From: Crossaster papposus
Lineage: Eukaryota > Echinodermata > Asteroidea > Velatida > Solasteridae
NCBI GenBank assembly: GCA_037893245.1
Contig: JBAIAA010000516.1
Span: 186,001 to 250,000 of the forward strand
Direction: 5' to 3'
Length of the DNA: 64,000 bases
Position numbers and translations under genes: made by a program. The notes below the pieces were generated by a model, which was given only the letters and a program-made list of their open reading frames with translations, was not told the DNA's origin and ran no database searches. Below are positions 45,101-58,600 of this stretch, piece after piece; within the stretch, counting starts at the first letter, position 1; each line of letters begins with the position of its first letter.

Positions 45101-48100
45101 CGCGTTTCAAATTCGCCATAGGTTTGTGCACACAATCCCCGCCCACAAATAAGGGCATGAAGGAAAGCATGCCCCGGGAAGGGGCTGGGTGTTAGGAGAT
45201 AGAGGGGGGCCTCCAGGAATGGCAAAATTTGCAATTTGGCCCGGGGCATGCTTTGTTAGTATTTTATTTCGATTTTCTGAAAATGGTAACGTTAACACAC
45301 GCGTTTCAAATTCGCCATAGGTTTGTGCACACAATCCCCGCCCACAAATAAGGGCATGAAGGAAAGCATGCCCCGGGAAGGGGCTGGGTGTTAGGAGATA
45401 GAGGGGGGCCTCCAGGAATGGCAAAATTAGCAATTTGACCCGGGGCATGCTTTGTTAGTATTTTATTTCTATTTTCTGAAAATTTTAACGTTAACACACG
45501 CATTTCAAATTCGCCATAGGTTTGTGCACACAATCCCCGCCCACAAATAAGGGCATGAAGGAAAGCATGCCCCGGGAAGGGGCTGGGTGTTAGGAGATAG
45601 AGGGGGGCCTCCAGAAATGGCAAAATTAGCAATTTGACCCGGGGCATGCTTTGTTAGTATTTTATTTCTATTTTCTGAAAATTGTAACGTTAACACACGC
45701 GTTTCAAATTCGCCATAGGTTTGTGCACACAATCCCCGCCCACAAATAAGGGCATGAAGGAAAGCATGCCCCGGGAAGGGGCTGGGTGTTAGGAGATAGA
45801 GGGGGGCCTCCAGGAATGGCAAAATTAGCAATTTGACCCGGGGCATGCTTTGTTAGTATTTTATTTCGATTTTCTGAAAATGTTAACGTTAACACACGCG
45901 TTTCAAATTCGCCATAGGTTTGTGCACACAATCCCCGCCCACAAATAAGGGCATGAAGGAAAGCATGCCCCGGGAATGGGCTGGGTGTTAGGAGATAGAG
46001 GGGGGCCTCCAGAAATGGCAAAATTAGCAATTTGACCCGGGGCATGCTTTGTTAGTATTTTATTTCTATTTTCTGAAAATTGTAACGTTAACACACGCGT
46101 TTCAAATTCGCCATAGGTTTGTGCACACAATCCCCGCCCACAAATAAGGGCATGAAGAAAAGCATGCCCCGGGAAGGGGCTGGGTGTTAGGAGATAGAGG
46201 GGGGCCTCCAGGAATGGCAAAATTAGCAATTTGACCCGGGGCATGCTTTGTTAGTATTTTATTTCGATTTTCTGAAAATGTTAACGTTAACACACGCGTT
46301 TCAAATTCGCCATAGGTTTGTGCACACAATCCCCGCCCACAAATAAGGGCATGAAGGAAAGCATGCCCCGGGAAGGGGCTGGGTGTTAGGAGATAGAGGG
46401 GGGCCTCCAGGAATGGCAAAATTAGCAATTTGACCGGGGGCATGCTTTGTTAGTATTTTATTTCTATTTTCTGAAAATTTTAACGTTAACACACGCGTTT
46501 CAAATTCGCCATAGGTTTGTGCACACAATCCCCGCCCACAAATAAGGGCATGAAGGAAAGCATGCCCCGGGAAGGGGCTGGGTGTTAGGAGATAGAGGGG
46601 GGCCTCCAGGAATGGCAAAATTAGCAATTTGACCCGGGGCATGCTTTGTTAGTATTTTATTTCGATTTTCTGAAAATGTTAACGTTAACACACGCGTTTC
46701 AAATTCGCCATAGGTTTGTGCACACAATCCCCGCCCACAAATAAGGGCATGAAGGAAAGCATGCCCCGGGAAGGGGCTGGGTGTTAGGAGATAGAGGGGG
46801 GCCTCCAGGAATGGCAAAATTAGCAATTTGACCCGGGGCATGCTTTGTTAGTATTTTATTTCGATTTTCTGAAAATGTTAACGTTAACACACGCGTTTCA
46901 AATTCGCCATAGGTTTGTGCACACAATCCCCGCCCACAAATAAGGGCATGAAGGAAAGCATGCCCCGGGAAGGGGCTGGGTGTTAGGAGATAGAGGGGGG
47001 CCATCAGGAATGGCAAAATTAGCAATTTGACCCGGGGCATGCTTTGTTAGTATTTTATTTCGATTTTCTGAAAATGTTAACGTTAACACACGCGTTTCAA
47101 ATTCGCCATAGGTTTGTGCACACAATCCCCGCCCACAAATAAGGGCATGAAGGAAAGCATGCCCTGGGAAGGGGCTGGGTGTTAGGAGATAGAGGGGGGC
47201 CTCCAGGAATGGCAAAATTAGCAATTTGACCCGGGGCATGCTTTGTTACTATTTTATTTCGATTTTCTGAAAATGTTAACGTTAACACACGCGTTTCAAA
47301 TTCGCCATAGGTTTGTGCACACAATCCCCGCCCACAAATAAGGGCATGAAGGAAAGCATGCCCCGAGAAGGGGCTGGGTGTTAGGAGATAGAGGGGGGCC
47401 GCCAGGAATGGCAAAATTAGCAATTTGACCCGGGGCATGCTTTGTTAGTATTTTATTTCGATTTTCTGAAAATGTTAACGTTAACACACGCGTTTCAAAT
47501 TCGCCATAGGTTTGTGCACACAATCCCCGCCCACAAATAAGGGCATGAAGGAAAGCATGCCCCGGGAAGGGGCTGGGTGTTAGGAGATAGAGGGGGGCCT
47601 ACAGGAATGGCAAAATTAGCAATTTGACACGGGGCATGCTTTGTTAGTATTTTATTTCGATTTTCTGAAAATGTTAACGTTAACACACGCGTTTCAAATT
47701 CGCCATAGGTTTGTGCACACAATCCCCGCCCACAAATAAGGGCATGAAGGAAAGCATGCCCCGGGAAGGGGCTGGGTGTTAGGAGATAGAGGGGGGCCTC
47801 CAGGAATGGCAAAATTAGCAATTTGACCCGGGGCATGCTTTGTTAGTATTTTATTTCGATTTTCTGAAAATGGTAACGTTAACACACGCGTTTCAAATTC
47901 GCCATAGGTTTGTGCACACAATCCCCGCCCACAAATAAGGGCATGAAGGAAAGCATGCCACGGGAAGGGGCTGCGTGTTAGGAGATAGACGGGGGCCTCC
48001 AGGAATGGCAAAATTAGCAATTTGACCCGGGGCATGCTTTGTTACTATTTTATTTCGATTTTCTGAAAATGTTAACGTTAACACACGCGTTTCAAATTCG

Positions 48101-49440
48101 CCATAGGTTTGTGCACACAATCCCCGCCCACAAATAAGGGCATGAAGTAAAGTATGCCCCGGGAAGGGGCTGGGTGTTAGGAGATAGAGGGGGGCCTCCA
48201 GGAATGGCAAAATTAGCAATTTGACCCGGGGCATGCTTTGTTAGTATTTTATTTCTATTTTCAGAAAATTTTAACGTTAACACCCGCGTTTCAAATTCGC
48301 CATAGGTTTGTGCACACAATTCCCGCCCACAAATAAGGGCATGAAGGAAAGCATGCCCCGGGAATGGGCTGGGTGTTAGGAGATAGAGGGGGGCCTCCAG
48401 AAATGGCAAAATTAGCAATTTGACCCGGGGCATGCTTTGTTAGTATTTTATTTCTATTTTCTGAAAATTGTAACGTTAACACACGCGTTTCAAATTCGCC
48501 ATAGGTTTGTGCACACAATCCCCGCCCACAAATAAGGGCATGAAGGAAAGCATGCCCCGGGAAGGGGCTGGGTGTTAGGAGATAGAGGGGGGCCTCCAGG
48601 AATGGCAAAATTAGCAATTTGACCCGGGGCATGCTTTGTTAGTATTTTATTTCGATTTTCTGAAAATGTTAACGTTAACACACGCGTTTCAAATTCGCCA
48701 TAGGTTTGTGCACACAATCCCCGCCCACAAATAAGGGCATGAAGGAAAGCATGCCCCGGGAATGGGCTGGGTGTTAGGAGATAGAGGGGGGCCTCCAGAA
48801 ATGGCAAAATTAGCAATTTGACCCGGGGCATGCTTTGTTAGTATTTTATTTCTATTTTCTGAAAATTGTAACGTTAACACACGCGTTTCAAATTCGCCAT
48901 AGGTTTGTGCACACAATCCCCGCCCACAAATAAGGGCATGAAGGAAAGCATGCCCCGGGAAGGGGCTGGGTGTTAGGAGATAGAGGGGGGCCTCCAGGAA
49001 TGGCAAAATTTGCAATTTGGCCCGGGGCATGCTTTGTTAGTATTTTATTTCGATTTTCTGAAAATGGTAACGTTAACACACGCGTTTCAAATTCGCCATA
49101 GGTTTGTGCACACAATCCCCGCCCACAAATAAGGGCATGAAGGAAAGCATGCCCCGGGAAGGGGCTGGGTGTTAGGAGATAGAGGGGGGCCTCCAGGAAT
49201 GGCAAAATTAGCAATTTGACCCGGGGCATGCTTTGTTAGTATTTTATTTCGATTTTCTGAAAATTTTAACGTTAACACACGCATTTCAAATTCGCCATAG
49301 GTTTGTGCACACAATCCCCGCCCACAAATAAGGGCATGAAGGAAAGCATGCCCCGGGAAGGGGCTGGGTGTTAGGAGATAGAGGGGGGCCTCCAGGAATG
49401 GCAAAATTAGCAATTTGACCCGGGGCATGCTTTGTTAGTA
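36110..49440. repeat. long higher-order repeats in exact multiples of 199 bp
   Basis: A linked pair of changes, TTGTTACTATTTGATTTCG followed by TTGTGCTCACAATC, occurs near 36700, 39287 and 41675. The spacings are 2,587 bp (13 monomers) and 2,388 bp (12 monomers). CATGAAGTAAAG, CACCCGCG, CCAGAAATGG and TTTGGCCCGGGG mark further overlapping units. For example, TTTGGCCCGGGG lies near 44044, 45238 and 49019, at spacings of 6 and 19 monomers, and continues near 52003 beyond this interval. Because unit length stays at 199, homogenisation here proceeded by whole-monomer exchange. Confidence 0.8.
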
Positions 49441-49463
49441 TTTTATTTCGATTTTCTGAAAAT

Positions 49464-49475
49464 GTTAACGTTAAC
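49464..49475. other. 12-bp perfect palindrome GTTAACGTTAAC in each monomer
   Basis: The motif is a direct doubling of GTTAAC and equals its own reverse complement. It is present in a large share of monomers. Common substitutions at its left half (ATTTTAACG, ATGGTAACG, ATTGTAACG) reduce it to TTAACGTTAA or GTTAAC. It is deleted outright in the 168-bp monomer class. A role as a protein-binding site is possible but unsupported here. Confidence 0.8.
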
Positions 49476-49541
49476 ACACGCGTTTCAAATTCGCCATAGG
49501 TTTGTGCACACAATCCCCGCCCACAAATAAGGGCATGAAGG

Positions 49542-49632
49542 AAAGCATGCCCCGGGAAGGGGCTGGGTGTTAGGAGATAGAGGGGGGCCTCCAGGAATGG
49601 CAAAATTAGCAATTTGACCCGGGGCATGCTTT
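49542..49632. other. 15-bp perfect inverted repeat of the monomer (hairpin/cruciform potential)
   Basis: AAAGCATGCCCCGGG (49542-49556) and its exact reverse complement CCCGGGGCATGCTTT (49618-49632) flank a 61-nt loop. The same pair recurs in most monomers; an early example is 301-315 with 383-397. Because the array is tandem, arm 2 can instead pair with arm 1 of the next monomer across about 108 nt, giving two alternative folds. The GAAATGC subclass breaks arm 2, and the frequent GCATGCCACGGG variant breaks arm 1; I saw no compensating change. Base pairing is read directly from sequence; formation in vivo is inference. Confidence 0.85.
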
Positions 49633-52600
49633 GTTAGTATTTTATTTCGATTTTCTGAAAATGTTAACGTTAACACACGCGTTTCAAATTCGCCATAGGT
49701 TTGTGCACACAATCCCCGCCCACAAATAAGGGCATGAAGGAAAGCATGCCCCGGGAAGGGGCTGGGTGTTAGGAGATAGAGGGGGGCCTCCAGGAATGGC
49801 AAAATTAGCAATTTGACCCGGGGCATGCTTTGTTAGTATTTTATTTCGATTTTCTGAAAATGTTAACGTTAACACACGCGTTTCAAATTCGCCATAGGTT
49901 TGTGCACACAATCCCCGCCCACAAATAAGGGCATGAAGGAAAGCATGCCCCGGGAAGGGGCTGGGTGTTAGGAGATAGAGGGGGGCCTCCAGGAATGGCA
50001 AAATTAGCAATTTGACCCGGGGCATGCTTTGTTAGTATTTTATTTCGATTTTCTGAAAATGTTAACGTTAACACACGCGTTTCAAATTCGCCATAGGTTT
50101 GTGCACACAATCCCCGCCCACAAATGAGGGCATGAAGGAAAGCATGCCCCGGGAAGGGGCTGGGTGTTAGGAGATAGAGGGGGGCCTCCAGGAATGGCAA
50201 AATTAGCAATTTGACCCGGGGCATGCTTTGTTAGTATTTTATTTCGATTTTCTGAAAATGTTAACGTTAACACACGCGTTTCAAATTCGCCATAGGTTTG
50301 TGCACACAATCCCCGCCCACAAATAAGGGCATGAAGGAAAGCATGCCCCGGGAAGGGGCTGGGTGTTAGGAGATAGAGGGGGGCCTCCAGGAATGGCAAA
50401 ATTAGCAATTTGACCCGGGGCATGCTTTGTTAGTATTTTATTTCGATTTTCTGAAAATGTTAACGTTAACACACGCGTTTCAAATTCGCCATAGGTTTGT
50501 GCACACAATCCCCGCCCACAAATAAGGGCATGAAGGAAAGCATGCCCCGGGAAGGGGCTGGGTGTTAGGAGATAGAGGGGGGCCTCCAGGAATGGCAAAA
50601 TTAGCAATTTGACCCGGGGCATGCTTTGTTAGTATTTTATTTCGATTTTCTGAAAATGTTAACGTTAACACACGCGTTTCAAATTCGCCATAGGTTTGTG
50701 CACACAATCCCCGCCCACAAATAAGGGCATGAAGGAAAGCATGCCCCGGGAAGGGGCTGGGTGTTAGGAGATAGAGGGGGGCCTCCAGGAATGGCAAAAT
50801 TAGCAATTTGACCCGGGGCATGCTTTGTTAGTATTTTATTTCGATTTTCTGAAAATGTTAACGTTAACACACGCGTTTCAAATTCGCCATAGGTTTGTGC
50901 ACACAATCCCCGCCCACAAATAAGGGCATGAAGGAAAGCATGCCCTGGGAAGGGGCTGGGTGTTAGGAGATAGAGGGGGGCCTCCAGGAATGGCAAAATT
51001 AGCAATTTGACCCGGGGCATGCTTTGTTACTATTTTATTTCGATTTTCTGAAAATGTTAACGTTAACACACGCGTTTCAAATTCGCCATAGGTTTGTGCA
51101 CACAATCCCCGCCCACAAATAAGGGCATGAAGGAAAGCATGCCCCGAGAAGGGGCTGGGTGTTAGGAGATAGAGGGGGGCCGCCAGGAATGGCAAAATTA
51201 GCAATTTGACCCGGGGCATGCTTTGTTAGTATTTTATTTCGATTTTCTGAAAATGTTAACGTTAACACACACGTTTCAAATTCGCCATAGGTTTGTGCAC
51301 ACAATCCCCGCCCACAAATAAGGGCATGAAGGAAAGCATGCCCCGGGAAGGGGCTGGGTGTTAGGAGATAGAAGGGGGCCTCCAGGAATGGCAAAATTAG
51401 CAATTTGACCCGGGGCATGCTTTGTTAGTATTTTATTTCGATTTTCTGAAAATGGTAACGTTAACACACGCGTTTCAAATTCGCCATAGGTTTGTGCACA
51501 CAATCCCCGCCCACCAATAAGGGCATGAAGGAAAGCATGCCCCGGGAAGGGGCTGGGTGTTAGGAGATAGAGGGGGGCCTCCAGGAATGGCAAAATTAGC
51601 AATTTGACCCGGGGCATGCTTTGTTAGTATTTTATTTCGATTTTCTGAAAATGTTAACGTTAACACACGCGTTTCAAATTCGCCATAGGTTTGTGCACAC
51701 AATCCCCGCCCACAAATAAGGGCATGAAGGAAAGCATGCCCCGGGAATGGGCTGGGTGTTAGGAGATAGAGGGGGGCCTCCAGAAATGGCAAAATTAGCA
51801 ATTTGACCCGGGGCATGCTTTGTTAGTATTTTATTTCTATTTTCTGAAAATTGTAACGTTAACACACGCGTTTCAAATTCGCCATAGGTTTGTGCACACA
51901 ATCCCCGCCCACAAATAAGGGCATGAAGGAAAGCATGCCCCGGGAAGGGGCTGGGTGTTAGGAGATAGAGGGGGGCCTCCAGGAATGGCAAAATTTGCAA
52001 TTTGGCCCGGGGCATGCTTTGTTAGTATTTTATTTCGATTTTCTGAAAATGGTAACGTTAACACACGCGTTTCAAATTCGCCATAGGTTTGTGCACACAA
52101 TCCCCGCCCACAAATAAGGGCATGAAGGAAAGCATGCCCCGGGAAGGGGCTGGGTGTTAGGAGATAGAGGGGGGCCTCCAGGAATGGCAAAATTAGCAAT
52201 TTGACCCGGGGCATGCTTTGTTAGTATTTTATTTCGATTTTCTGAAAATGGTAACGTTAACACACGCGTTTCAAATTCGCCATAGGTTTGTGCACACAAT
52301 CCCCGCCCACAAATAAGGGCATGAAGGAAAGCATGCCCCGGGAAGGGGCTGGGTGTTAGGAGATAGAGGGGGGCCTCCAGGAATGGCAAAATTAGCAATT
52401 TGACCCGGGGCATGCTTTGTTAGTATTTTATTTCTATTTTCTGAAAACGTTAACGTTAACACACGCGTTTCAAATTCGCCATAGGTTTGTGCACACAATC
52501 CCCGCCCACAAATAAGGGCATGAAGGAAAGCATGCCCCGGGAAGGGGCTGGGTGTTAGGAGAAAGAGGGGGGCCTCCAGGAATGGCAAAATTAGCAATTT

Positions 52601-55600
52601 GACCCGGGGCATGCTTTGTTAGTATTTTATTTCGATTTTCTGAAAATGTTAACGTTAACACACGCGTTTCAAATTCGCCATAGGTTTGTGCACACAATCC
52701 CCGCCCACAAATAAGGGCATGAAGGAAAGCATGCCCCGGGAAGGGGCTGGGTGTTAGGAGATAGAGGGGGGCCTCCAGGAATGGCAAAATTAGCAATTTG
52801 ACCCGGGGCATGCTTTGTTACTATTTTATTTCGATTTTCTGAAAATGTTAACGTTAACACACGCGTTTCAAATTCGCCATAGGTTTGTGCACACAATCCC
52901 CGCCCACAAATAAGGGCATGAAGGAAAGCATGCCCCGAGACGGGGCTGGGTGTTAGGAGATAGAGGGGGGCCTCCAGGAATGGCCAAATTAGCAATTTGA
53001 CCCGGGGCATGCTTTGTTAGTATTTTATTTCGATTTTCTGAAAATGTTAACGTTAACACACGCGTTTCAAATTCGCCATAGGTTTGTGCACACAATCCCC
53101 GCCCACAAATAAGGGCATGAAGGAAAGCATGCCCCGGGAAGGGGCTGGGTGTTAGGAGATAGAGGGGGGCCTCCAGGAATGGCAAAATTAGCAATTTGAC
53201 CCGGGGCATGCTTTGTTAGTATTTTATTTCTATTTTCTGAAAATTTTAACGTTAACACACGCGTTTCAAATTCGCCATAGGTTTGTGCACACAATCCCCG
53301 CCCACAAATAAGGGCATGAAGGAAAGCATGCCCCGGGAAGGGGCTGGGTGTTAGGAGATAGAGGGGGGCCTCCAGGAATGGCAAAATTAGCAATTTGACC
53401 CGGGGCATGCTTTGTTTGTATTTTATTTCGATTTTCTGAAAATGTTAACGTTAACACACGCGTTTCAAATTCGCCATAGGTTTGTGCACACAATCCCCGC
53501 CCACAAATAAGGGCATGAAGGAAAGCATGCCCCGGGAAGGGGCTGGGTGTTAGGAGATAGAGGGGGGCCTCCAGGAATGGCAAAATTAGCAATTTGACCC
53601 GGGGCATGCTTTGTTAGTATTTTATTTCGATTTTCTGAAAATGTTAACGTTAACACACGCGTTTCAAATTCGCCATAGGTTTGTGCACACAATCCCCGCC
53701 CACAAATAAGGGCATGAAGGAAAGCATGCCCCGGGAAGGGGCTGGGTGTTAGGAGATAGAGGGGGGCCTCCAGGAATGGCAAAATTAGCAATTTGACCCG
53801 GGGCATGCTTTGTTAGTATTTTATTTCGATTTTCTGAAAATGTTAACGTTAACACACGCGTTTCAAATTCGCCATATGTTTGTGCACACAATCCCCGCCC
53901 ACAAATAAGGGCATGAAGGAAAGCATGCCCCGGGAAGGGGCTGGGTGTTAGGAGATAGAGGGGGGCCTCCAGGAATGGCAAAATTAGCAATTTGACCCGG
54001 GGCATGCTTTGTTACTATTTTATTTCTATTTTCTGAAAATTGTAACGTTAACACACGCGTTTCAAATTCGCCATAGGTTTGTGCACACAATCCCCGCCCA
54101 CAAATAAGGGCATGAAGGAAAGCATGCCCCGGGAAGGGGCTGGGTGTTAGGAGATAGAGGGGGGCCTCCAGGAATGGCAAAATTAGCAATTTGACCCGGG
54201 GCATGCTTTGTTAGTATTTTATTTCGATTTTCTGAAAATGGTAACGTTAACACACGCGTTTCAAATTCGCCATAGGTTTGTGCACACAATCCCCGCCCAC
54301 AAATAAGGGCATGAAGGAAAGCATGCCCCGGGAAGGGGCTGGGTGTTAGGAGATAGAGGGGGGCCTCCAGGAATGGCAAAATTAGCAATTTGACCCGGGG
54401 CATGCTTTGTTAGTATTTTATTTCTATTTTCTGAAAACTTTAACGTTAACACACGCGTTTCAAATTCGCCATAGGTTTGTGCACACAATCCCCGCCCACA
54501 AATAAGGGCATGAAGGAAAGCATGCCCCGGGAAGGGGCTGGGTGTTAGGAGATAGAGGGGGGCCTCCAGGAATGGCAAAATTAGCAATTTGACCCGGGGC
54601 ATGCTTTGTTAGTATTTTATTTCGATTTTCTGAAAACGTTAACGTTAACACACGCGTTTCAAATTCGCCATAGGTTTGTGCACACAATCCCCGCCCACAA
54701 ATAAGGGCATGAAGGAAAGCATGCCCCGGGAAGGGGCTGGGTGTTAGGAGATAGAGGGGGGCCTCCAGGAATGGCAAAATTAGCAATTTGACCCGGGGCA
54801 TGCTTTGTTAGTATTTTATTTCGATTTTCTGAAAATGTTAACGTTAACACACGCGTTTCAAATTCGCCGTAGGTTTGTGCACACAATCCCCGCCCACAAA
54901 TAAGGGCATGAAGGAAAGCATGCCCCGGGAAGGGGCTGGGTGTTAGGAGATAGAGGGGGGCCTCCAGGAATGTCAAAATTAGCAATTTGACCCGGGGCAT
55001 GCTTTGTTAGTATTTTATTTCGATTTTCTGAAAATGTTAACGTTAACACACGCGTTTCAAATTCGCCATAGGTTTGTGCACACAATCCCCGCCCACAAAT
55101 AAGGGCAAGAAGGAAAGCATGCCCCGGGAAGGGGCTGGGTGTTAGGAGATAGAGGGGGGCCTCCAGGAATGGCAAAATTAGCAATTTGACCAGGGGCATG
55201 CTTTGTTAGTATTTTATTTCGATTTTCTGAAAATGTTAACGTTAACACACGCGTTTCAAATTCGCCATAGGCTTGTGCACACAATCCCCGCCCACAAATA
55301 AGGGCATGAAGTAAAGTATGCCCCGGGAAGGGGCTGGGTGTTAGGAGATAGAGGGGGGCCTCCAGGAATGGCAAAATTAGCAATTTGACCCGGGGCATGC
55401 TCTGTTAGTATTTTATTTCGATTTTCAGAAAATTTTAACGTTAACACCCGCGTTTCAAATTCGCCATAGGTTTGTGCACACAATCCCCGCCCACAAATAA
55501 GGGCATGAAGGAAAGCATGCCCCGGGAAGGGGCTGGGTGTTAGGAGATAGAGGGGGGCCTCCAGGAATGGCAAAATTAGCAATTTGACCCGGGGCATGCT

Positions 55601-58600
55601 TTGTTAGTATTTTATTTCGATTTTCTGAAAATGTTAACGTTAACACACGCGTTTCAAATTCGCCATAGGTTTGTGCACACAATCCCCGCACACAAATAAG
55701 GGCATGAAGGAAATCATGCCCCGGGAATGGGCTGGGTGTTAGGAGATAGAGGGGGGCCTCCAGAAATGGCAAAATTAGCAATTTGACCCGGGGCATGCTT
55801 TGTTAGTATTTTATTTCTATTTTCTGAAAATTGTAACGTTAACACACGCGTTTCAAATTCGCCATAGGTTTGTGCACACAATCCCCGCCCACAAATAAGG
55901 GCATGAAGGAAAGCATGCCCCGGGAAGGGGCTGGGTGTTAGGAGATAGAGGGGGGCCCCCAGGAATGGCAAAATTAGCAATTTGACCCGGGGCATGCTTT
56001 GTTAGTATTTTATTTCGATTTTCTGAAAATGTTAACGTTAACACACGCGTTTCAAATTCGCCATAGGTTTGTGCACACAATCCCCTCCCACAAATAAGGG
56101 CATGAAGGAAAGCATGCCCCGGGAAGGGGCTGGGTGTTAGGAGATAGAGGGGGGCCTCCAGGAATGGCGAAATTTGCAATTTGGCCCGGGGCATGCTTTG
56201 TTAGTATTTTATTTCGATTTTCTGAAAATGGTAACGTTAACACACGCGTTTCAAATTCGCCATAGGTTTGTGCACACAATCCCCGCCCACAAATAAGGGC
56301 ATGAAGGAAAGCATGCCCCGGGAAGGGGCTGGGTGTTAGGAGATAGAGGGGGGCCTCCAGGAATGGCAAAATTAGCAATTTGACCCGGGGCATGCTTTGT
56401 TAGTATTTTATTTCGATTTTCTGAAAATGTTAACGTTAACACACGCGTTTTAAATTCGCCATAGGCTTGTGCACACAATCCCCGCCCACAAATAAGGGCA
56501 TGAAGTAAAGTATGCCCCGGGAAGGGGCTGGGTGTTAGGAGATAGAGGGGGGCCTCCAGGAATGGCAAAATTAGCAATTTGACCCGGGGCATGCTTTGTT
56601 AGTATTTTATTTCGATTTTCAGAAAATTTTAACGTTAACACCCGCGTTTCAAATTCGCCATAGGTTTGTGCACACAATCCCCGCCCACAAATAAGGGCAT
56701 GAAGGAAAGCATGCCCCGGGAAGGGGCTGGGTGTTAGGAGATAGAGGGGGGCCTCCAGGAATGGCAAAATTAGCAATTTGACCCGGGGCATGCTTTGTTA
56801 GTATTTTATTTCGATTTTCTGAAAATGTTAACGTTAACACACGCGTTTTAAATTCGCCATAGGTTTGTGCACACAATCCCCGCCCACAAATAAGGGCATG
56901 AAGGAAAGCATGCCCCGGGAATGGGCTGGGTGTTAGGAGATAGAGGGGGGCCTCCAGAAATGGCAAAATTAGCAATTTGACCCGGGGCATGCTTTGTTAG
57001 TATTTTATTTCTATTTTCTGAAAATTGTAACGTTAACACACGCGTTTCAAATTCGCCATAGGTTTGTGCACACAATCCCCGCCCACAAATAAGGGCATGA
57101 AGGAAAGCATGCCCCGGGAAGGGGCTGGGTGTTAGGAGATAGAGGGGGGCCTCCAGGAATGGCAAAATTTGCAATTTGGCCCGGGGCATGCTTTGTTAGT
57201 ATTTTATTTCGATTTTCTGAAAATGGTAACGTTAACACACGCGTTTCAAATTCGCCATAGGTTTGTGCACACAATCCCCGCCCACAAATAAGGGCATGAA
57301 GGAAAGCATGCCCCGGGAAGGGGCTGGGTGTTAGGAGATAGAGGGGGGCCTCCAGGAATGGCAAAATTAGCAATTTGACCCGGGGCATGCTTTGTTAGTA
57401 TTTTATTTCGATTTTCTGAAAATGTTAACGTTAACACACGCGTTTCAAATTCGCCATAGGTTTGTGCACACAATCCCCGCCCACAAATAAGGGCATGAAG
57501 GAAAGCATGCCCCGGGAATGGGCTGGGTGTTAGGAGATAGAGGGGGGCCTCCAGAAATGGCAAAATTAGCAATTTGACCCGGGGCATGCTTTGTTAGTAT
57601 TTTATTTCTATTTTCTGAAAATTGTAACGTTAACACACGCGTTTCAAATTCGCCATAGGTTTGTGCACACAATCCCCGCCCACAAATAAGGGCATGAAGG
57701 AAAGCATGCCCCGGGAAGGGGCTGGGTGTTACGAGATAGAGGGGGGCCTCCAGGAATGGCAAAATTAGCAATTTGACCCGGGGCATGCTTTGTTAGTATT
57801 TTATTTCGATTTTCTGAAAATGTTAACGTTAACACACGCGTTTCAAATTCGCCATAGGTTTGTGCACACAATCCCCGCCCACAAATAAGGGCATGAAGGA
57901 AAGCATGCCCCGGGAAGGGGCTGGGTGTTAGGAGATAGAGGGGGGCCTCCAGGAATGGCAAAATTAGCAATTTGACCCGGGGCATGCTTTGTTAGTATTT
58001 TATTTCGATTTTCTGAAAATGTTAACGTTAACACACGCGTTTCAAATTCGCCATAGGCTTGTGCACACAATCCCCGCCCACAAATAAGGGCATGAAGTAA
58101 AGTATGCCCCGGGAAGGGGCTGGGTGTTAGGAGATAGAGGGGGGCCTCCAGGAATGGCAAAATTAGCAATTTGACCCGGGGCATGCTTTGTTAGTATTTT
58201 ATTTCGATTTTCAGAAAATTTTAACGTTAACACCCGCGTTTCAAATTCGCCATAGGTTTGTGCACACAATCCCCGCCCACAAATAAGGGCATGAAGGAAA
58301 GCATGCCCCGGGAAGGGGCTGGGTGTTAGGAGATAGAGGGGGGCCTCCAGGAATGGCAAAATTAGCAATTTGACCCGGGGCATGCTTTGTTAGTATTTTA
58401 TTTCGATTTTCTGAAAATGTTAACGTTAACACACGCGTTTCAAATTCGCCATAGGTTTGTGCACACAATCCCCGCCCACAAATAAGGGCATGAAGGAAAG
58501 CATGCCCCGGGAATGGGCTGGGTGTTAGGAGATAGAGGGGGGCCTCCAGAAATGGCAAAATTAGCAATTTGACCCGGGGCATGCTTTGTTAGTATTTTAT

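Larger units (their letters stand above)
49441..49639. repeat. representative consensus satellite monomer (199 bp)
   Basis: One clean monomer, given for reference with positions counted from its first T. Palindrome GTTAACGTTAAC lies at 24-35, ACGCGT at 38-43 and TGTGCACA at 63-70. Inverted-repeat arm 1, AAAGCATGCCCCGGG, is at 102-116. A G-run followed by CCTCCAGG is at 142-156, AAATTAGCAATTT at 163-175, and arm 2, CCCGGGGCATGCTTT, at 178-192. The unit length is 1 modulo 3, so a reading frame shifts by one base in each successive monomer. Most monomers in the window differ from this one by zero to a few substitutions. Confidence 0.9.
49441..50833. repeat. highly homogeneous run of seven monomers
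   Basis: Seven consecutive 199-bp monomers contain only one substitution that I could see (CAAATGAGGG instead of CAAATAAGGG at 50126). This is the cleanest stretch of the window and the likeliest site of the most recent local amplification, unless assembly consensus has flattened it. Confidence 0.75.

Noticed and set aside
49488-49508. CENP-B-box-like match (ATTCGCCATAGGTTTG) in the monomer
   Set aside because: Only the TTCG-A half fits; the required CGGG half reads TTTG. Not enough to claim a binding site.
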